DNA from: Akkermansia sp.
GTDB lineage: Bacteria; Verrucomicrobiota; Verrucomicrobiia; Verrucomicrobiales; Akkermansiaceae
Reading direction: 5' to 3'
Assembly: GCA_017555205.1 (NCBI GenBank)
Contig: JAFZGW010000009.1
Location: 62,001-126,000, forward strand
Length of the DNA: 64,000 bases
Below, in pieces: positions 17,882-27,040 of the stretch. The position numbers and the translations under genes were made by a program. The notes under the pieces are model-generated. The model was not told the DNA's origin. It did no database searches and saw only the letters and a program-made list of their open reading frames with translations. Each line of letters begins with the position of its first letter. Positions within the stretch are counted from its first letter, which is position 1.

Positions 17882-19612
17882 TTATTTCTTGCCTTTCTCG
17901 CGCTCGATAAGCGGGATGGTTACGCCGGTGTCCATAATGACTACACCGCCGTTGCCGATGTTCCCCCAGGTCAACCCCTTCATGGGTTCGAATTCCTGAG
18001 CCATTTCTTCCAGTATTATCATGGGACTGGGGCAGGCGATTACGCGCGGGCAGTCGCAGCCCAGCTGCTCGGTGAGCTGGCGCAGAATATCCCAGTCGGG
18101 GCGTGCCTCGCCCTGCGGTTCAATGGCCTTGTTGAGTCGCTGTATACGACCGGCTACGTTAATCATGGTGCCGTACTTCTCCGCGAAAGTTACGCTGGGC
18201 AGCACAACGTCAGCCGCCTTGGTGGTGGCGTTTTCGCTGTGGCTCATGGCGAGGATGTAGTCGAGCCCTTCGAGGTCTTCGGCTTCGATGCCGGCTTCTT
18301 CAGTTACATCTTCACCCAGCGCAATGAGGAAGCGGATGCTGTTGTTCTTGATGCCGCGACGGATAGCGGGCAGGCCGCTGCCGTTCTTGCCGAGGATGAG
18401 TTTAGCACCGTTGGTGTTCGGGTTGCGGTCATCGCTTACGAGCATGCCGTCGTTTTCGCCCTTGCGGGGAACGATGTCGAGCTTGGTTACGCCGAGCTGG
18501 CGTGCCAGAGCGCGCACCATGTAGAGCTCTTCGTTGGTCATGCGGGCGGAGCAGATGATGGCTGTCTCCGTCGGTGCGCAGGAGTGCAACTGCTCAACCA
18601 CCATGTTTATTGTGGCGTCCCAAGTGCTGGGGCGCTGCGGTGCGCCGTGGTCGGTCTTCACCATGGGGGTGAGCAGACGTTCCGGGGCATTGATGTATTT
18701 GTAATTGAGACGGTGGCTGTCGGGCATCCAGCAGCTGTTCACCTCGTCATTCTGACGCGGGGTGATACGGTAAACTTGCTGCTCGCGGGTCCAGATGTTG
18801 ATGTTGGTACCGGTGCCGCAGTTCACATCGATGGTAGGTGTGCTCTTCAGGAACCAGACTCGCATCTTGAAGCGGAAGTCCTTGCTGGTCATGGCGCCAA
18901 CGGGGCAGATATCCACTACGTTCATGGAGTAATTGCTGTCGAGACTGGTGCCGGGATAGCAGGCAATGGCATTGTGCGTGCCGCGACCTACCACGCCGAG
19001 TACTTCTTCGCCGGCAATTTCTTTCATGAATCGCACGCAACGGCGGCAGAGCACGCAGCGCTCTTGGTCGAGGTTGACACGCGGCCCGATGGAAATGTTT
19101 TTACCTTTCTTGGTTTTATCCTCCGTGAATCGGTGGGTGCCGCTACCGTAGTCTGTGGTGTATTCCTGCAGCTTGCACTCACCGGCTTGGTCGCAAATGG
19201 GGCAGTCAAGCGGGTGGTTGGTAAGAAGGAACTCAAGTACGCCGCGACGTGCTTCGTTGCAGAGCTTGCCGTCGGTGCGAATGCCCATGTTCTCGGCTAC
19301 AGTGTTGGCGCAGGCAATGATGGCGCGGGGCATCCACTGTATGGGCTGGTAGCCGTCCTCACCGTAGGTGGGGGTGGCACCGGGGGCCAAGCGCGGGGGC
19401 ATGCCCTGTTCCACCAAGCACATGCGGCATGAACCGACAACGGAAAGCTTGGGGTGGTAGCAGAAGCAGGGGACGTGTACGCCCACAGAGTTGCAGGCAT
19501 CGGCAATGCGGGTTCCCTTGGGGAAGCGGTACCATTTGCCATTAATCTGGACGTTCACCTTGCCCTCGGCAGCGGCGGCGTCTTTCGGCAGTATTGTAGG
19601 ATTATTACTCAT
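17882..19612 (-). CDS. nuoG: NADH-quinone oxidoreductase subunit G
   Basis: NuoG is the largest peripheral-arm subunit and holds several Fe-S clusters. The 576-residue product has an N-terminal [2Fe-2S] domain (CFCYHPKLSVVGSCRMC), then HPLDCPICDQAGEC and CVLCRRCVRFMKEIAGE for the next clusters, a DICPVGAMTSKDFRF segment, and a shortened molybdopterin-oxidoreductase-like domain. It is shorter than the roughly 900-residue enterobacterial form. I chose ATG 19612; a GTG at 19639 would overlap nuoF by 11 bp and is possible. Confidence 0.92.
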   Translation of the reverse strand: MSNNPTILPKDAAAAEGKVNVQINGKWYRFPKGTRIADACNSVGVHVPCFCYHPKLSVVGSCRMCLVEQGMPPRLAPGATPTYGEDGYQPIQWMPRAIIACANTVAENMGIRTDGKLCNEARRGVLEFLLTNHPLDCPICDQAGECKLQEYTTDYGSGTHRFTEDKTKKGKNISIGPRVNLDQERCVLCRRCVRFMKEIAGEEVLGVVGRGTHNAIACYPGTSLDSNYSMNVVDICPVGAMTSKDFRFKMRVWFLKSTPTIDVNCGTGTNINIWTREQQVYRITPRQNDEVNSCWMPDSHRLNYKYINAPERLLTPMVKTDHGAPQRPSTWDATINMVVEQLHSCAPTETAIICSARMTNEELYMVRALARQLGVTKLDIVPRKGENDGMLVSDDRNPNTNGAKLILGKNGSGLPAIRRGIKNNSIRFLIALGEDVTEEAGIEAEDLEGLDYILAMSHSENATTKAADVVLPSVTFAEKYGTMINVAGRIQRLNKAIEPQGEARPDWDILRQLTEQLGCDCPRVIACPSPMIILEEMAQEFEPMKGLTWGNIGNGGVVIMDTGVTIPLIEREKGKK

Positions 19613-19628
19613 GCTGGTTTCAAAGGTT

Positions 19629-21038
19629 TCAGTCTTCACGTGTCAGGAACTTGCGTGCTTCCGCAGTCTCTGCAGAGTGGGCTTTGAGGGCGTTGATGGG
19701 CTTGGTAAGCGCCAAGAACTCCTCACGGAACTTGGTGGTGAATGCCTGTGTGGGCCATGAGCAGGCCTCGCCGAAGGCACATACGGTGCGACCGCAGATG
19801 TTGTCGGCCACGGATTTAAGCAAATCTACATCCTCGGGCGAACCCTTGCCTTCGCATATTCGGGTGGAGAGCTTGTACATCCACGGGTTGCCTTCGCGGC
19901 AGGGGGAGCACTGCCCGCAGGATTCCCAAGCGAAGAAGCGGTTGAGGTTGTTGAGTACTTTGGGCATGCTGCGTGTGTCGTCCATGACGATGACGCCGCC
20001 CGAACCACTCATGGAACCGAACTTGGCAATGCTGTCCAAATCCATCGGTACGTCGAAAATTGTCATTTCACGCACAGTGCCATCGGGGTTGCGGTCTTTG
20101 AGGATTTCATCGCAGCGCATGACTTTGGCGGAGGCGCCACCGGGAATGATGGCCTTGAACTTGCGGCCGATGCGGGGGCCGCCGCAAATGTCGTACAGCA
20201 ACTCACCATAGGTGATGGAGCCGGAGACGATTTCGTACACACCCGGGCGCTTTACGTCGCCGGATACGCCGATGATGCGTGTGCCGGGGCTGCGTTGGGC
20301 ACCCTCGGCGGCATAAGCCTCGCCACCCATCAGCATAACCTGGCGTACTTGGCAGAGCGATTCCACGTTGTTCACAATCGTGGGGCAGCCGTACAGACCA
20401 ATGGCGGCAGGGAAGAAGGGCGGTTTAATGCGGGGGTAGGGGCGTACACCCTCAATGGAGTTGATAAGGCCGGTTTCCTCACCGCAGATGTATGCGCCGG
20501 CACCGCGGTGCAGCACAATCTTCAGGTCAAAGCCGCTGCCTTGAATGTTTTTGCCGAGGAAGTTTTTCGCCTCAGCTTCCTCGAGTGCCTTCTGCATGAT
20601 TTTGGCACCTTCGGGGAACTCCTCACGCATGTAGATAACGGCGTAGTGTGCCTGTACTGCATAGCAGGCAATTACCATACCTTCGATGAGCTGGTGGGGG
20701 TCCTGGTGTACGATGAAGCGGTCTTTGAAAGTACCGGGCTCAGATTCGTCGCAGTTGCAGACAAGGTAAACGGGTTTTGTGTTACCTTTGGGGATGAAGG
20801 TCCACTTTACGCCGGTGGGGAAACCTGCGCCGCCACGACCTCGCAGGCCGCTCTTTTTCACCTCGTTGGTGATGTCGGCCGGCTCCATTTTCAGGCACTT
20901 TTTAAGGGTCTCGTAGCCGCCGTCCTTCATGAAACATTTAATGGAAGGGTCGTACCCCTCGCGATCAATGTTTCTGAAAATGCGGCGGGTTTCCCGCGGG
21001 TGCGGTTCCTTGCCGGGTTTGTAAGTGATATCGCTCAT
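19629..21038 (-). CDS. nuoF: NADH-quinone oxidoreductase subunit F (NADH/FMN-binding)
   Basis: NuoF oxidises NADH through FMN and carries cluster N3. The 469-residue protein has the glycine-rich nucleotide site GLRGRGGAGFPTGVKW, CNCDESEPGTFKDR, and the [4Fe-4S] motif ESCGQCSPCREG with a later cysteine in CAFGEACSWP. It is normal in length apart from a short C-terminal extension. It lies between nuoE (15 bp) and nuoG. Confidence 0.96.
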   Translation of the reverse strand: MSDITYKPGKEPHPRETRRIFRNIDREGYDPSIKCFMKDGGYETLKKCLKMEPADITNEVKKSGLRGRGGAGFPTGVKWTFIPKGNTKPVYLVCNCDESEPGTFKDRFIVHQDPHQLIEGMVIACYAVQAHYAVIYMREEFPEGAKIMQKALEEAEAKNFLGKNIQGSGFDLKIVLHRGAGAYICGEETGLINSIEGVRPYPRIKPPFFPAAIGLYGCPTIVNNVESLCQVRQVMLMGGEAYAAEGAQRSPGTRIIGVSGDVKRPGVYEIVSGSITYGELLYDICGGPRIGRKFKAIIPGGASAKVMRCDEILKDRNPDGTVREMTIFDVPMDLDSIAKFGSMSGSGGVIVMDDTRSMPKVLNNLNRFFAWESCGQCSPCREGNPWMYKLSTRICEGKGSPEDVDLLKSVADNICGRTVCAFGEACSWPTQAFTTKFREEFLALTKPINALKAHSAETAEARKFLTRED

Positions 21039-21053
21039 GATTCGCTAAAGGGG

Positions 21054-21806
21054 TTACTTCTTTTTAGGGGCTGCTTTTTTTGCGGGAGTTTTGCGAGCAG
21101 CGGGCTTTTGGGGCTCTTCTGCAACCGGTTCAGGAGTGTCTTCGGCGGCAGCTGCTGCGGCCTTGGCTTCCTTGCGGGCGGCGGCTGCTTCCTTTTTGGC
21201 TGCTGCGGCTTCCTTGCGCTCGGCGGCCAGCTCTTTCTTGCAGGCGGCCATGATTTCGTCAATCTTACCACGGGTTACCTGTGAGTGCAGGGTGTCGTTC
21301 ACCATCACATTCGGACCGAATCCGCAGTTGGCCAAGCATTCCACTGCCTCCAAGCTCCACAGCCCGTCGGGGCTTACTACCATGGGTTCTTCGTCTGTCA
21401 TTTCGGCAGGGTCTACTCCCATCTTGCTGCAAATGTAGGGCAGCAGCTCTTCGCCACCGGCCAGAGCGCAGGCGATAGTGCGGCATACGCGGAAATGGAA
21501 CTTACCGGGGCACTTGCGGTGGATGCCGGGGTAGAAGGTTACAATGCCTGCCACGTGTATGGGTGTGCTCTTGCACATCTCGGCAATCCAAGGCATGGCC
21601 TCGGGGCTCACGTAACCGAATTCCTCTTGCACATGGTGGATGATGGGAAGTACAGCGGACTGCTCCTTACCTTCGGGGTAGAGGGCTACCAGCTCCTGTG
21701 CCTTGGCTGTCAGTTCCGGCGTGACCTCAAACTTGGGGAAGAACTTCTCGCCGGGGGAGGAAACGGGGGCCGTTATGGCGTCTATCGCGTTCGGTGTTTC
21801 GGACAT
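21054..21806 (-). CDS. nuoE: NADH-quinone oxidoreductase subunit E with a Lys/Ala-rich tail
   Basis: NuoE is the thioredoxin-fold [2Fe-2S] subunit of the NADH module. Residues 1-185 are a normal NuoE with Cys108, Cys113, Cys157 and Cys161 in CRTIAC and CLANC as cluster ligands. Residues 190-250 form an additional low-complexity tail of lysine, alanine and glutamate, with a proline-containing centre and a strongly basic end. The first part should be a charged helix. The tail is not needed for the fold and may contact other subunits, nucleic acid or the membrane. Confidence 0.94.
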   Translation of the reverse strand: MSETPNAIDAITAPVSSPGEKFFPKFEVTPELTAKAQELVALYPEGKEQSAVLPIIHHVQEEFGYVSPEAMPWIAEMCKSTPIHVAGIVTFYPGIHRKCPGKFHFRVCRTIACALAGGEELLPYICSKMGVDPAEMTDEEPMVVSPDGLWSLEAVECLANCGFGPNVMVNDTLHSQVTRGKIDEIMAACKKELAAERKEAAAAKKEAAAARKEAKAAAAAAEDTPEPVAEEPQKPAARKTPAKKAAPKKK

Positions 21807-21830
21807 GGTATAAGTTTTCTGTTAAAGTTT

Positions 21831-23075
21831 TTAGCGGTCACACTCACCCTGTACGAAGTCGAAGGAGCCCAATATGGCGCCTACGTCACTGACAAGGTGG
21901 CCGGGCATCAGTTCCGGCAGGATGGAAAGGGTGCAGAAGGAGGGGCTGCGCATCTTCAGGCGGTTGGCTATGCCGCCACCTTTCGAGTCGAGGAAGAAGC
22001 CGAGCTCACCTTTGGGGTTTTCTGCGGCAAAGTATACCTGACCGGCGGGGGCATTCACACACTCGGTGCTCACCATGAATTGGCGGATGAGCTCTTCGAT
22101 GCCCTGCATGGCGTCTTGCTTGTTGGGGAGTATGCCCTTGTCGAGTTGCACGCAGATGGGGCCGCCCGGCATGGTGGCCAGTACCTGGCGGATGATGCGC
22201 ACGGACTGGCGGATTTCCTCCATGCGTACCTGGAAACGGGCGTAGCAGTCACCTTCGTAGGCTACGGGTACGTCGAACTCGTACTTCTCGTAACCCAAGT
22301 AGGGGTTGGTCTTACGCAAATCGCGCTGCACGCCGCTGGCGCGCAGGTTGTTGCCGGTCATACCGCAGTTGAGTGCCATCTCTTTGCTGATGACACCTAC
22401 GCCGACCAGACGGTCGATGAAAATCTTGTTGTGCAACAGCAGCTTTTCCATTTCGTCTACTGTGCGCAGGGCGCTGTCGCAGAAGTCGAGAATTTGTTTC
22501 TCGATGCCCTTGGGCAGGTCGCGGGTCATGCCGCCAATTCGGGTGTAGCTGGAGGTGAAGCGTGCGCCGCAAATCTGCTCGTAGAGGTTGTGCACCTTCT
22601 CCTTCTCTTCGAAGGCATACAGGAAGGCGGTCATGGCGCCGGTGTCCATCGCGTAAACACCCGTGCCAAGGAAGCAGGAGGATATGCGAGAGAGCTCGCA
22701 GCAGAGCACGCGAATGGCCTGCCCTCGCTCCGGCAGTTCCCAACCCAGTAGTTTTTCCACTGCACAGGCATAGGCAATGTTGTTGCTCATCGGTGCCAGG
22801 TAGTCAAAACGGTCGGTGTAGGCTACATATTGGTTGTAGTGGCAGTTTTCTGCGATTTTTTCCATACCGCGGTGCAGGTAGCCAATCACAGGATCGCAGG
22901 ACACAATCACCTCACCATCAATCACCAGCTTCAGGCGCAATACGCCGTGCGTGGCCGGGTGCGAGGGGCCTACATTCAGGGTCATCAGCTCGCCGTGGTC
23001 ATCGGCATCGTTCTTCAGATAATCCGATGTAGTGCTCAGTGAATCAGGCACTTGTAAAAATTTGGTCGTGTTCAT
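21831..23075 (-). CDS. nuoD: NADH-quinone oxidoreductase subunit D
   Basis: NuoD forms the quinone-binding site with NuoB. The 414-residue product has NVGPSHPATHGVLRLKL, IGYLHRGMEKIAE and a C-terminus ending in SFDFVQGECDR, all family hallmarks. I chose ATG 23075 (MNTTKFLQVP). nuoD is the first gene of the operon; nuoA, nuoB and nuoC, which normally precede it, are absent. About 120 bp upstream lies a 16-bp palindrome-like box (23194-23209) also found at the feo operon. Confidence 0.96.
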   Translation of the reverse strand: MNTTKFLQVPDSLSTTSDYLKNDADDHGELMTLNVGPSHPATHGVLRLKLVIDGEVIVSCDPVIGYLHRGMEKIAENCHYNQYVAYTDRFDYLAPMSNNIAYACAVEKLLGWELPERGQAIRVLCCELSRISSCFLGTGVYAMDTGAMTAFLYAFEEKEKVHNLYEQICGARFTSSYTRIGGMTRDLPKGIEKQILDFCDSALRTVDEMEKLLLHNKIFIDRLVGVGVISKEMALNCGMTGNNLRASGVQRDLRKTNPYLGYEKYEFDVPVAYEGDCYARFQVRMEEIRQSVRIIRQVLATMPGGPICVQLDKGILPNKQDAMQGIEELIRQFMVSTECVNAPAGQVYFAAENPKGELGFFLDSKGGGIANRLKMRSPSFCTLSILPELMPGHLVSDVGAILGSFDFVQGECDR

Positions 23076-23193
23076 AATCTTGAGATTTATGGCCACCTCA
23101 GGCCACATTGGTGCCCAGTTATTAAACACCCTTTTTCCCCGAATTTCAAGCCTAAAGTGTATGCGAGAGCTATTATTTACACCTTTTTGTAAG

Positions 23194-23209
23194 GTTAGGT
23201 AAAACTAAC
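23194..23209. promoter_or_regulatory. feo/nuo-box upstream of nuoD
   Basis: GTTAGGTAAAACTAAC is an imperfect palindrome with GTTAG and CTAAC half-sites. It matches three boxes at the feo operon (43084-43099, 43365-43380, 43398-43413). On the minus strand it overlaps a possible -35 (TTACCT) placed 17 bp from TAAATA. A metal-responsive repressor of the DtxR/IdeR/MntR type is a candidate, because those regulators bind TTAGG-like half-sites; this is inference. Confidence 0.6.
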
Positions 23210-23271
23210 AAAGGAAAGGCGTTTTCGGCTGTGTTTGTTTATTTTTTGCAAATGGGGTGTGGTTAAGTTGA

Positions 23272-23298
23272 CGGGCGAGGGGAAGTCCCCCTCGCCCG
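23272..23298 (-). terminator. Hairpin downstream of ftsK
   Basis: CGGGCGAGGGG (23272-23282) pairs perfectly with CCCCTCGCCCG (23288-23298) across a 5-nt loop, 63 bp after the ftsK stop and before the nuoD promoter region. The T tract is weak, but the position fits separation of ftsK from the nuo operon. Confidence 0.6.
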
Positions 23299-23361
23299 AG
23301 TTGATGCATGAATGTGTGCAAAGTCAGGTGGATAAATCTGACGAAAGGAGGGTTAGGGTGG

Positions 23362-26300
23362 CTATTCCGGGGCTTCGATGAGTACCTCGCGGGGGCGTGA
23401 GGTGTTGCCGGATGCCGGGCCGATGACGCCGCGAGCCTCCATCATATCCATCATTTTCGCGGCACGGCCGTAACCAATGGAGAAACGGCGTTGCAGCATG
23501 GAGGTGCTGGCTTTGCGCTCGGTGATAACAAGGTTTACGCAGCGGGTGTAGAGCTCAGCGTCTTCATCGCTCATACCATTGCCACCGAGTCGACCGCCGC
23601 CGTCACCGGCGTCCGCACTGCCGCCCTCCGCGTTGTTCATTTCTGCGGTGACACCCTGCACGAAGTTTTGCTTGGCGTGAGATGCGCAGAATTTCACGAT
23701 AGAGGCGATTTCGGGGTCGCTCACGAAGGCGCCCTGCGCACGGGTAATCTTGGTGATGCCGCCGGGGGGCAGGAAGAGGAAGTCACCCTTGCCGAGGAGG
23801 TTTTCACCACCATTCGCATCGAGAATCACGCGGCTATCCAACGGACTGGCTACTTTGAAGGCGAGTCGGCTGGGGATATTTGCCTTGATGATACCGGTGA
23901 TGACGTTAGCACGGGGGGTCTGAGTGGCTGCCACCAAATGAATGCCGGCTGCACGTGCCTTTTGGGTAAGGCGGGCGATGTAGTTTTCCAAATCTTCCTT
24001 CACCTGCATCATGAGGTCTGCCAACTCATCGATGATGATGACGATGTAGGGCAGTTTGGCAGGGATTTGTTCATCGGCATCGAAGTCGAACTCGCCCTGT
24101 TCTTCTTCCTCGGGGAGGTATTCGGAGCCCTGGGAGTTTTCGATATCGCGCACGATAGCATCTGCCGCATCAAAGTTATCCGGGAGCGAGTTGTACTCCT
24201 GTACTTCTTCTTCCTCTGGCTCGGGGATGTAATCCTCGGGGCGGTTATTGAAGTCCTCGAAATTACGCACGCCAATTTTACTGAAGAGCTTGTAGCGGTG
24301 CTCCATTTCATTCACAGCCCAGCGCAGTGCGCCAATGACCCGGGCTGCATTCGTTACCACGGGGCACGCAAGGTGGGGGAGCTTTTTGTACGGCTGCATT
24401 TCCACCACCTTGGGGTCTACGAGAATGAGGCGGAGTTCATCCGGGCGGAACTTGTAGAGCATGGAAAGAATCATGCTGTTCACGCAAACGGACTTACCGG
24501 AACCGGTGGTACCGGCCACAAGGGTGTGGGGCATGGCTGCAAGGTCGCCAATGACGGGGGAGCCATACACGTCCTTACCCAGAGCCACGGGAATGCGGAG
24601 TTTCGGGGAGTGGAAGGCTTCACTTTGCAGGAGCTCTCGCAGGTAAACGGGTGATTTGATTTCGTTCTCCAGCTCGATGCCCACGGTGTTCTTGCCCGGG
24701 ATGGGGGCGAGGATGTTTATGGACTTGCTCTGCGTGGCCATCCTGAGGTTGTCGGCCAGGTTGGATATGCGGCTGAGTTTCAGTCCCTTGGGAGGATAGA
24801 ACTCGTAGCGTGTAATCGAGGGGCCACGGGTAATGTCGCCGGGGCCTACATCTATCTTGAAGGAGGCAAATGTCTCGATGATATTTTGCTGCGTTGCATA
24901 CATCTCTTCGCGAGCTGCCGCAGTGTCTTCCTCTGCCGGCGGCCTGTAGTTGAGCAGGTCATAGGGCGGCAACGGGTAATCTTCGTACATATCGCGGGTA
25001 TCCTCCGGTAATTCTTGAGGAGGTTGAGGTGTGTTGCGAAGTTTTTCGGCCAGTCCCGGGCGGTCGGCACGGGGTTGCGGAGTGACTTGTGGTGTAGGTT
25101 GTTGTTCCTTCTTGGGAATTAACGGAGTAATGGGGCGAGACGGCGGCGGTGTTTCGATGTCGTCGTCGGAAGCCGTTATTTCCGATTGTTTTACCCAAAT
25201 CGGCTCAGAACCGCGAGTAGCTTTGTTCTGCTCCGGTTGTTTGGTGGGATTGTCGGTATCCGGGTTGAGGAATTTTTGGTAAGCAGCCTGCGCAGCCGGG
25301 CTCAACGGCATGCGTGAGCGAGGGGTGTTGTTCTGTTCGTCGTCGAAGTCGGTGGTGTTTTGGCGCACGATTTCGTCTTCCACTTCCGGCATGAGGTCAA
25401 GCAGATTGTCGCCGGCGCTCATGTGGTGGGGCGTGTTCTTACCGGGGCGTGGGGTCTGCTTGGGAATATTGGGGGCGGGATCCGGGCGTCGCGTCGCAGT
25501 CGGTACCGGGGTGAGGTTGGAGCCTCCTGTAGCATCCGTTCTGTTGTCGATGTTGAAGGGATCGCGTTTTGGAGTCGGTTGTGCCGGTCGTGGCGTAGGT
25601 TGTTCCGTGTGTGGACGGATAGGGGGTGGTGCCGTCTGTATAGCGGGGCGCGTGCGTTGCGGTAACTGGGGCTGTTGTGCTACAGGGGTAGGCTGTTCGG
25701 CCGGGCGCTCGTCCGAGTCGTTGTCGTCGGGCTGCTCGGTTGCGCTGTTTTGGTTTGTGTGGCCGAACCGTGGGTACTGTCTGTTGCGAGGGGTGGTTTC
25801 GGGGGTATCGGTGTATTCGATGTCGAAGCCTTCCGGTGTTGTTATATCAGCAGTTCCGGGTTGAGGGGTGCTTGTTTTCCACTCTTGTTCCTGCTGCTGG
25901 CGAATTTCTTGTTTTTGGTTGCGTTTCTCGCGTGCGCGAAGGTAAAGTTGGCGTATGTCGCCGGCAAAGAATTTGCCGATGCTGCCGGGGGTTTCGCGTG
26001 CAAAGTAAATGAGGGCAATTGCGTGGCCGAGTACCACCAATACCATGCCCCACTGTGCACCCAGCAAAGGTTCAATTATACAATTTCCATCAAAATACCC
26101 CAACAAGCCCCCCGGGCTTTTTAAGCTGAGAGCTTGTGCCCAGCTGGTCCAAAACCAGGGTTGAATGGACAAAAAGGCACAGGTGCAAATTACCATGATA
26201 AGGAGCGCAATCCATCTGCCGAGGCGCGTGCGCAGGGGGTGTGCCAGCATGCTCAGTCCCATAACTGACAGCAAGATGAGTGAATAGATGGAGGCTGCCC

Positions 26301-26553
26301 CCAGTAGTGAATAGGTCAGGCCGGCCATGTACAAACCGACATTGCCCAATAGGTTGGTGCAGGGGACTGCTTTTGCGCTTTCGTGCCCGCTCGGGTTAAG
26401 TACAGCCCACCCCATTTCGTTTATATTGTAGGTCAGTAGGCTGATTATTAAGAGTATGCAAAAAGTGACGATGCCTGCACCGACTAATCGGGTAGGCCAG
26501 CTCTTCACCTGTCCCGTCGGGGGATTGGTGGGGTATTCCGGTTCAATATTCAT
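23362..26553 (-). CDS. ftsK: DNA translocase FtsK
   Basis: FtsK pumps DNA at the septum to finish chromosome segregation. The 1,063-residue protein has four N-terminal membrane segments (to about residue 190) and a long Pro/Thr/Gln-rich linker (to about 530). A RecA-like motor follows with Walker A GTTGSGKS near residue 678 and Walker B IIIDELADL near 838. The C-terminal gamma winged helix (RRFSIGYGRAAKMMDMMEARG) recognises KOPS sites. Between the Walker motifs an acidic insertion (about 75 residues, for example EPEEEEVQEY and EEEEQGEFDFDADEQ) is longer than in Escherichia coli. Confidence 0.95.
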   Translation of the reverse strand: MNIEPEYPTNPPTGQVKSWPTRLVGAGIVTFCILLIISLLTYNINEMGWAVLNPSGHESAKAVPCTNLLGNVGLYMAGLTYSLLGAASIYSLILLSVMGLSMLAHPLRTRLGRWIALLIMVICTCAFLSIQPWFWTSWAQALSLKSPGGLLGYFDGNCIIEPLLGAQWGMVLVVLGHAIALIYFARETPGSIGKFFAGDIRQLYLRAREKRNQKQEIRQQQEQEWKTSTPQPGTADITTPEGFDIEYTDTPETTPRNRQYPRFGHTNQNSATEQPDDNDSDERPAEQPTPVAQQPQLPQRTRPAIQTAPPPIRPHTEQPTPRPAQPTPKRDPFNIDNRTDATGGSNLTPVPTATRRPDPAPNIPKQTPRPGKNTPHHMSAGDNLLDLMPEVEDEIVRQNTTDFDDEQNNTPRSRMPLSPAAQAAYQKFLNPDTDNPTKQPEQNKATRGSEPIWVKQSEITASDDDIETPPPSRPITPLIPKKEQQPTPQVTPQPRADRPGLAEKLRNTPQPPQELPEDTRDMYEDYPLPPYDLLNYRPPAEEDTAAAREEMYATQQNIIETFASFKIDVGPGDITRGPSITRYEFYPPKGLKLSRISNLADNLRMATQSKSINILAPIPGKNTVGIELENEIKSPVYLRELLQSEAFHSPKLRIPVALGKDVYGSPVIGDLAAMPHTLVAGTTGSGKSVCVNSMILSMLYKFRPDELRLILVDPKVVEMQPYKKLPHLACPVVTNAARVIGALRWAVNEMEHRYKLFSKIGVRNFEDFNNRPEDYIPEPEEEEVQEYNSLPDNFDAADAIVRDIENSQGSEYLPEEEEQGEFDFDADEQIPAKLPYIVIIIDELADLMMQVKEDLENYIARLTQKARAAGIHLVAATQTPRANVITGIIKANIPSRLAFKVASPLDSRVILDANGGENLLGKGDFLFLPPGGITKITRAQGAFVSDPEIASIVKFCASHAKQNFVQGVTAEMNNAEGGSADAGDGGGRLGGNGMSDEDAELYTRCVNLVITERKASTSMLQRRFSIGYGRAAKMMDMMEARGVIGPASGNTSRPREVLIEAPE

Positions 26554-26570
26554 CCGTACAGAAAGATGCT

Positions 26571-26599
26571 ATTCTATAGTTAACGCCTGTTTCGGGCAA
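26571..26599 (-). promoter_or_regulatory. Promoter of ftsK
   Basis: On the minus strand TTGCCC (26599-26594), a 17-bp spacer and TAGAAT (26576-26571) form a sigma-70-like promoter. The -10 ends 18 bp before the ftsK ATG, leaving a short leader. Confidence 0.55.
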
Positions 26600-26714
26600 G
26601 TCTAAATTGCGTCCTACACGGCTTGCCCGGAGTGTGGTGATGTAACTGGTATCAGCTATATCTGACGTAATAAGAAGCTGCATTGTTCACAAAATAAATA
26701 ATATTTTTCTTCGC

Positions 26715-26743
26715 TTGACAGTAAGTGATTATCGCGTTATACT
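26715..26743 (+). promoter_or_regulatory. Near-consensus sigma-70 promoter
   Basis: TTGACA (26715-26720), an exact 17-bp spacer and TATACT (26738-26743) lie 26 bp upstream of the DUF4236-like gene. The predicted start site is near 26750, giving a leader of about 19 bases. This is one of the best promoters in the window. Confidence 0.85.
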
Positions 26744-26768
26744 GTGCCCGTTCACACAATTTTCGGAC

Positions 26769-27029
26769 ATGGCCAAAAGACGCTCGCGCACTCGAACTGC
26801 TCCCTTGTATCACAGGATTCCGATTATCCCGGGTGTTCTGTATCTCAATATTAGCCGTTCCGGTTTGTCTCTTAGTTTTGGTAAGAGCTCAGTAGGGCGA
26901 GCTACTGTTGACAAGGGGGGTGTGCGGCTCAGCAAAAGTATTGCAGGCGTCTCCATTGGTAAGCGTTTCAGCTTTTCCAAGCTTGGGCGTTTTTTCGGTG
27001 TCGGAAAAGATGATGAATCATCCAGCTGA
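26769..27029 (+). CDS. DUF4236-like small basic protein
   Basis: The product has 86 residues. It begins with a basic stretch (MAKRRSRTRT). The central part, PGVLYLNISRSGLSLSFG followed by VDKGGVRLSKSIAGVSIGKRFSF, has the repeating glycine/serine beta pattern of DUF4236 proteins, whose function is unknown. I chose ATG 26769 because a strong promoter with a start site near 26750 would exclude the longer upstream reading. It is 11 bp upstream of the next membrane-protein gene and probably co-transcribed with it. Confidence 0.75.
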   Translation: MAKRRSRTRTAPLYHRIPIIPGVLYLNISRSGLSLSFGKSSVGRATVDKGGVRLSKSIAGVSIGKRFSFSKLGRFFGVGKDDESSS

Positions 27030-27040
27030 AATATAAAGAT

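Noticed and set aside
17813..19432. 539-codon plus-strand open frame opposite nuoG
   Set aside because: It is antisense to nuoG, which has all Fe-S motifs; the antisense product matches nothing I recognise.
19613..19639. GTG start of nuoG at 19639
   Set aside because: It would overlap nuoF and add nine residues not expected in the family; ATG 19612 is preferred but not proven.
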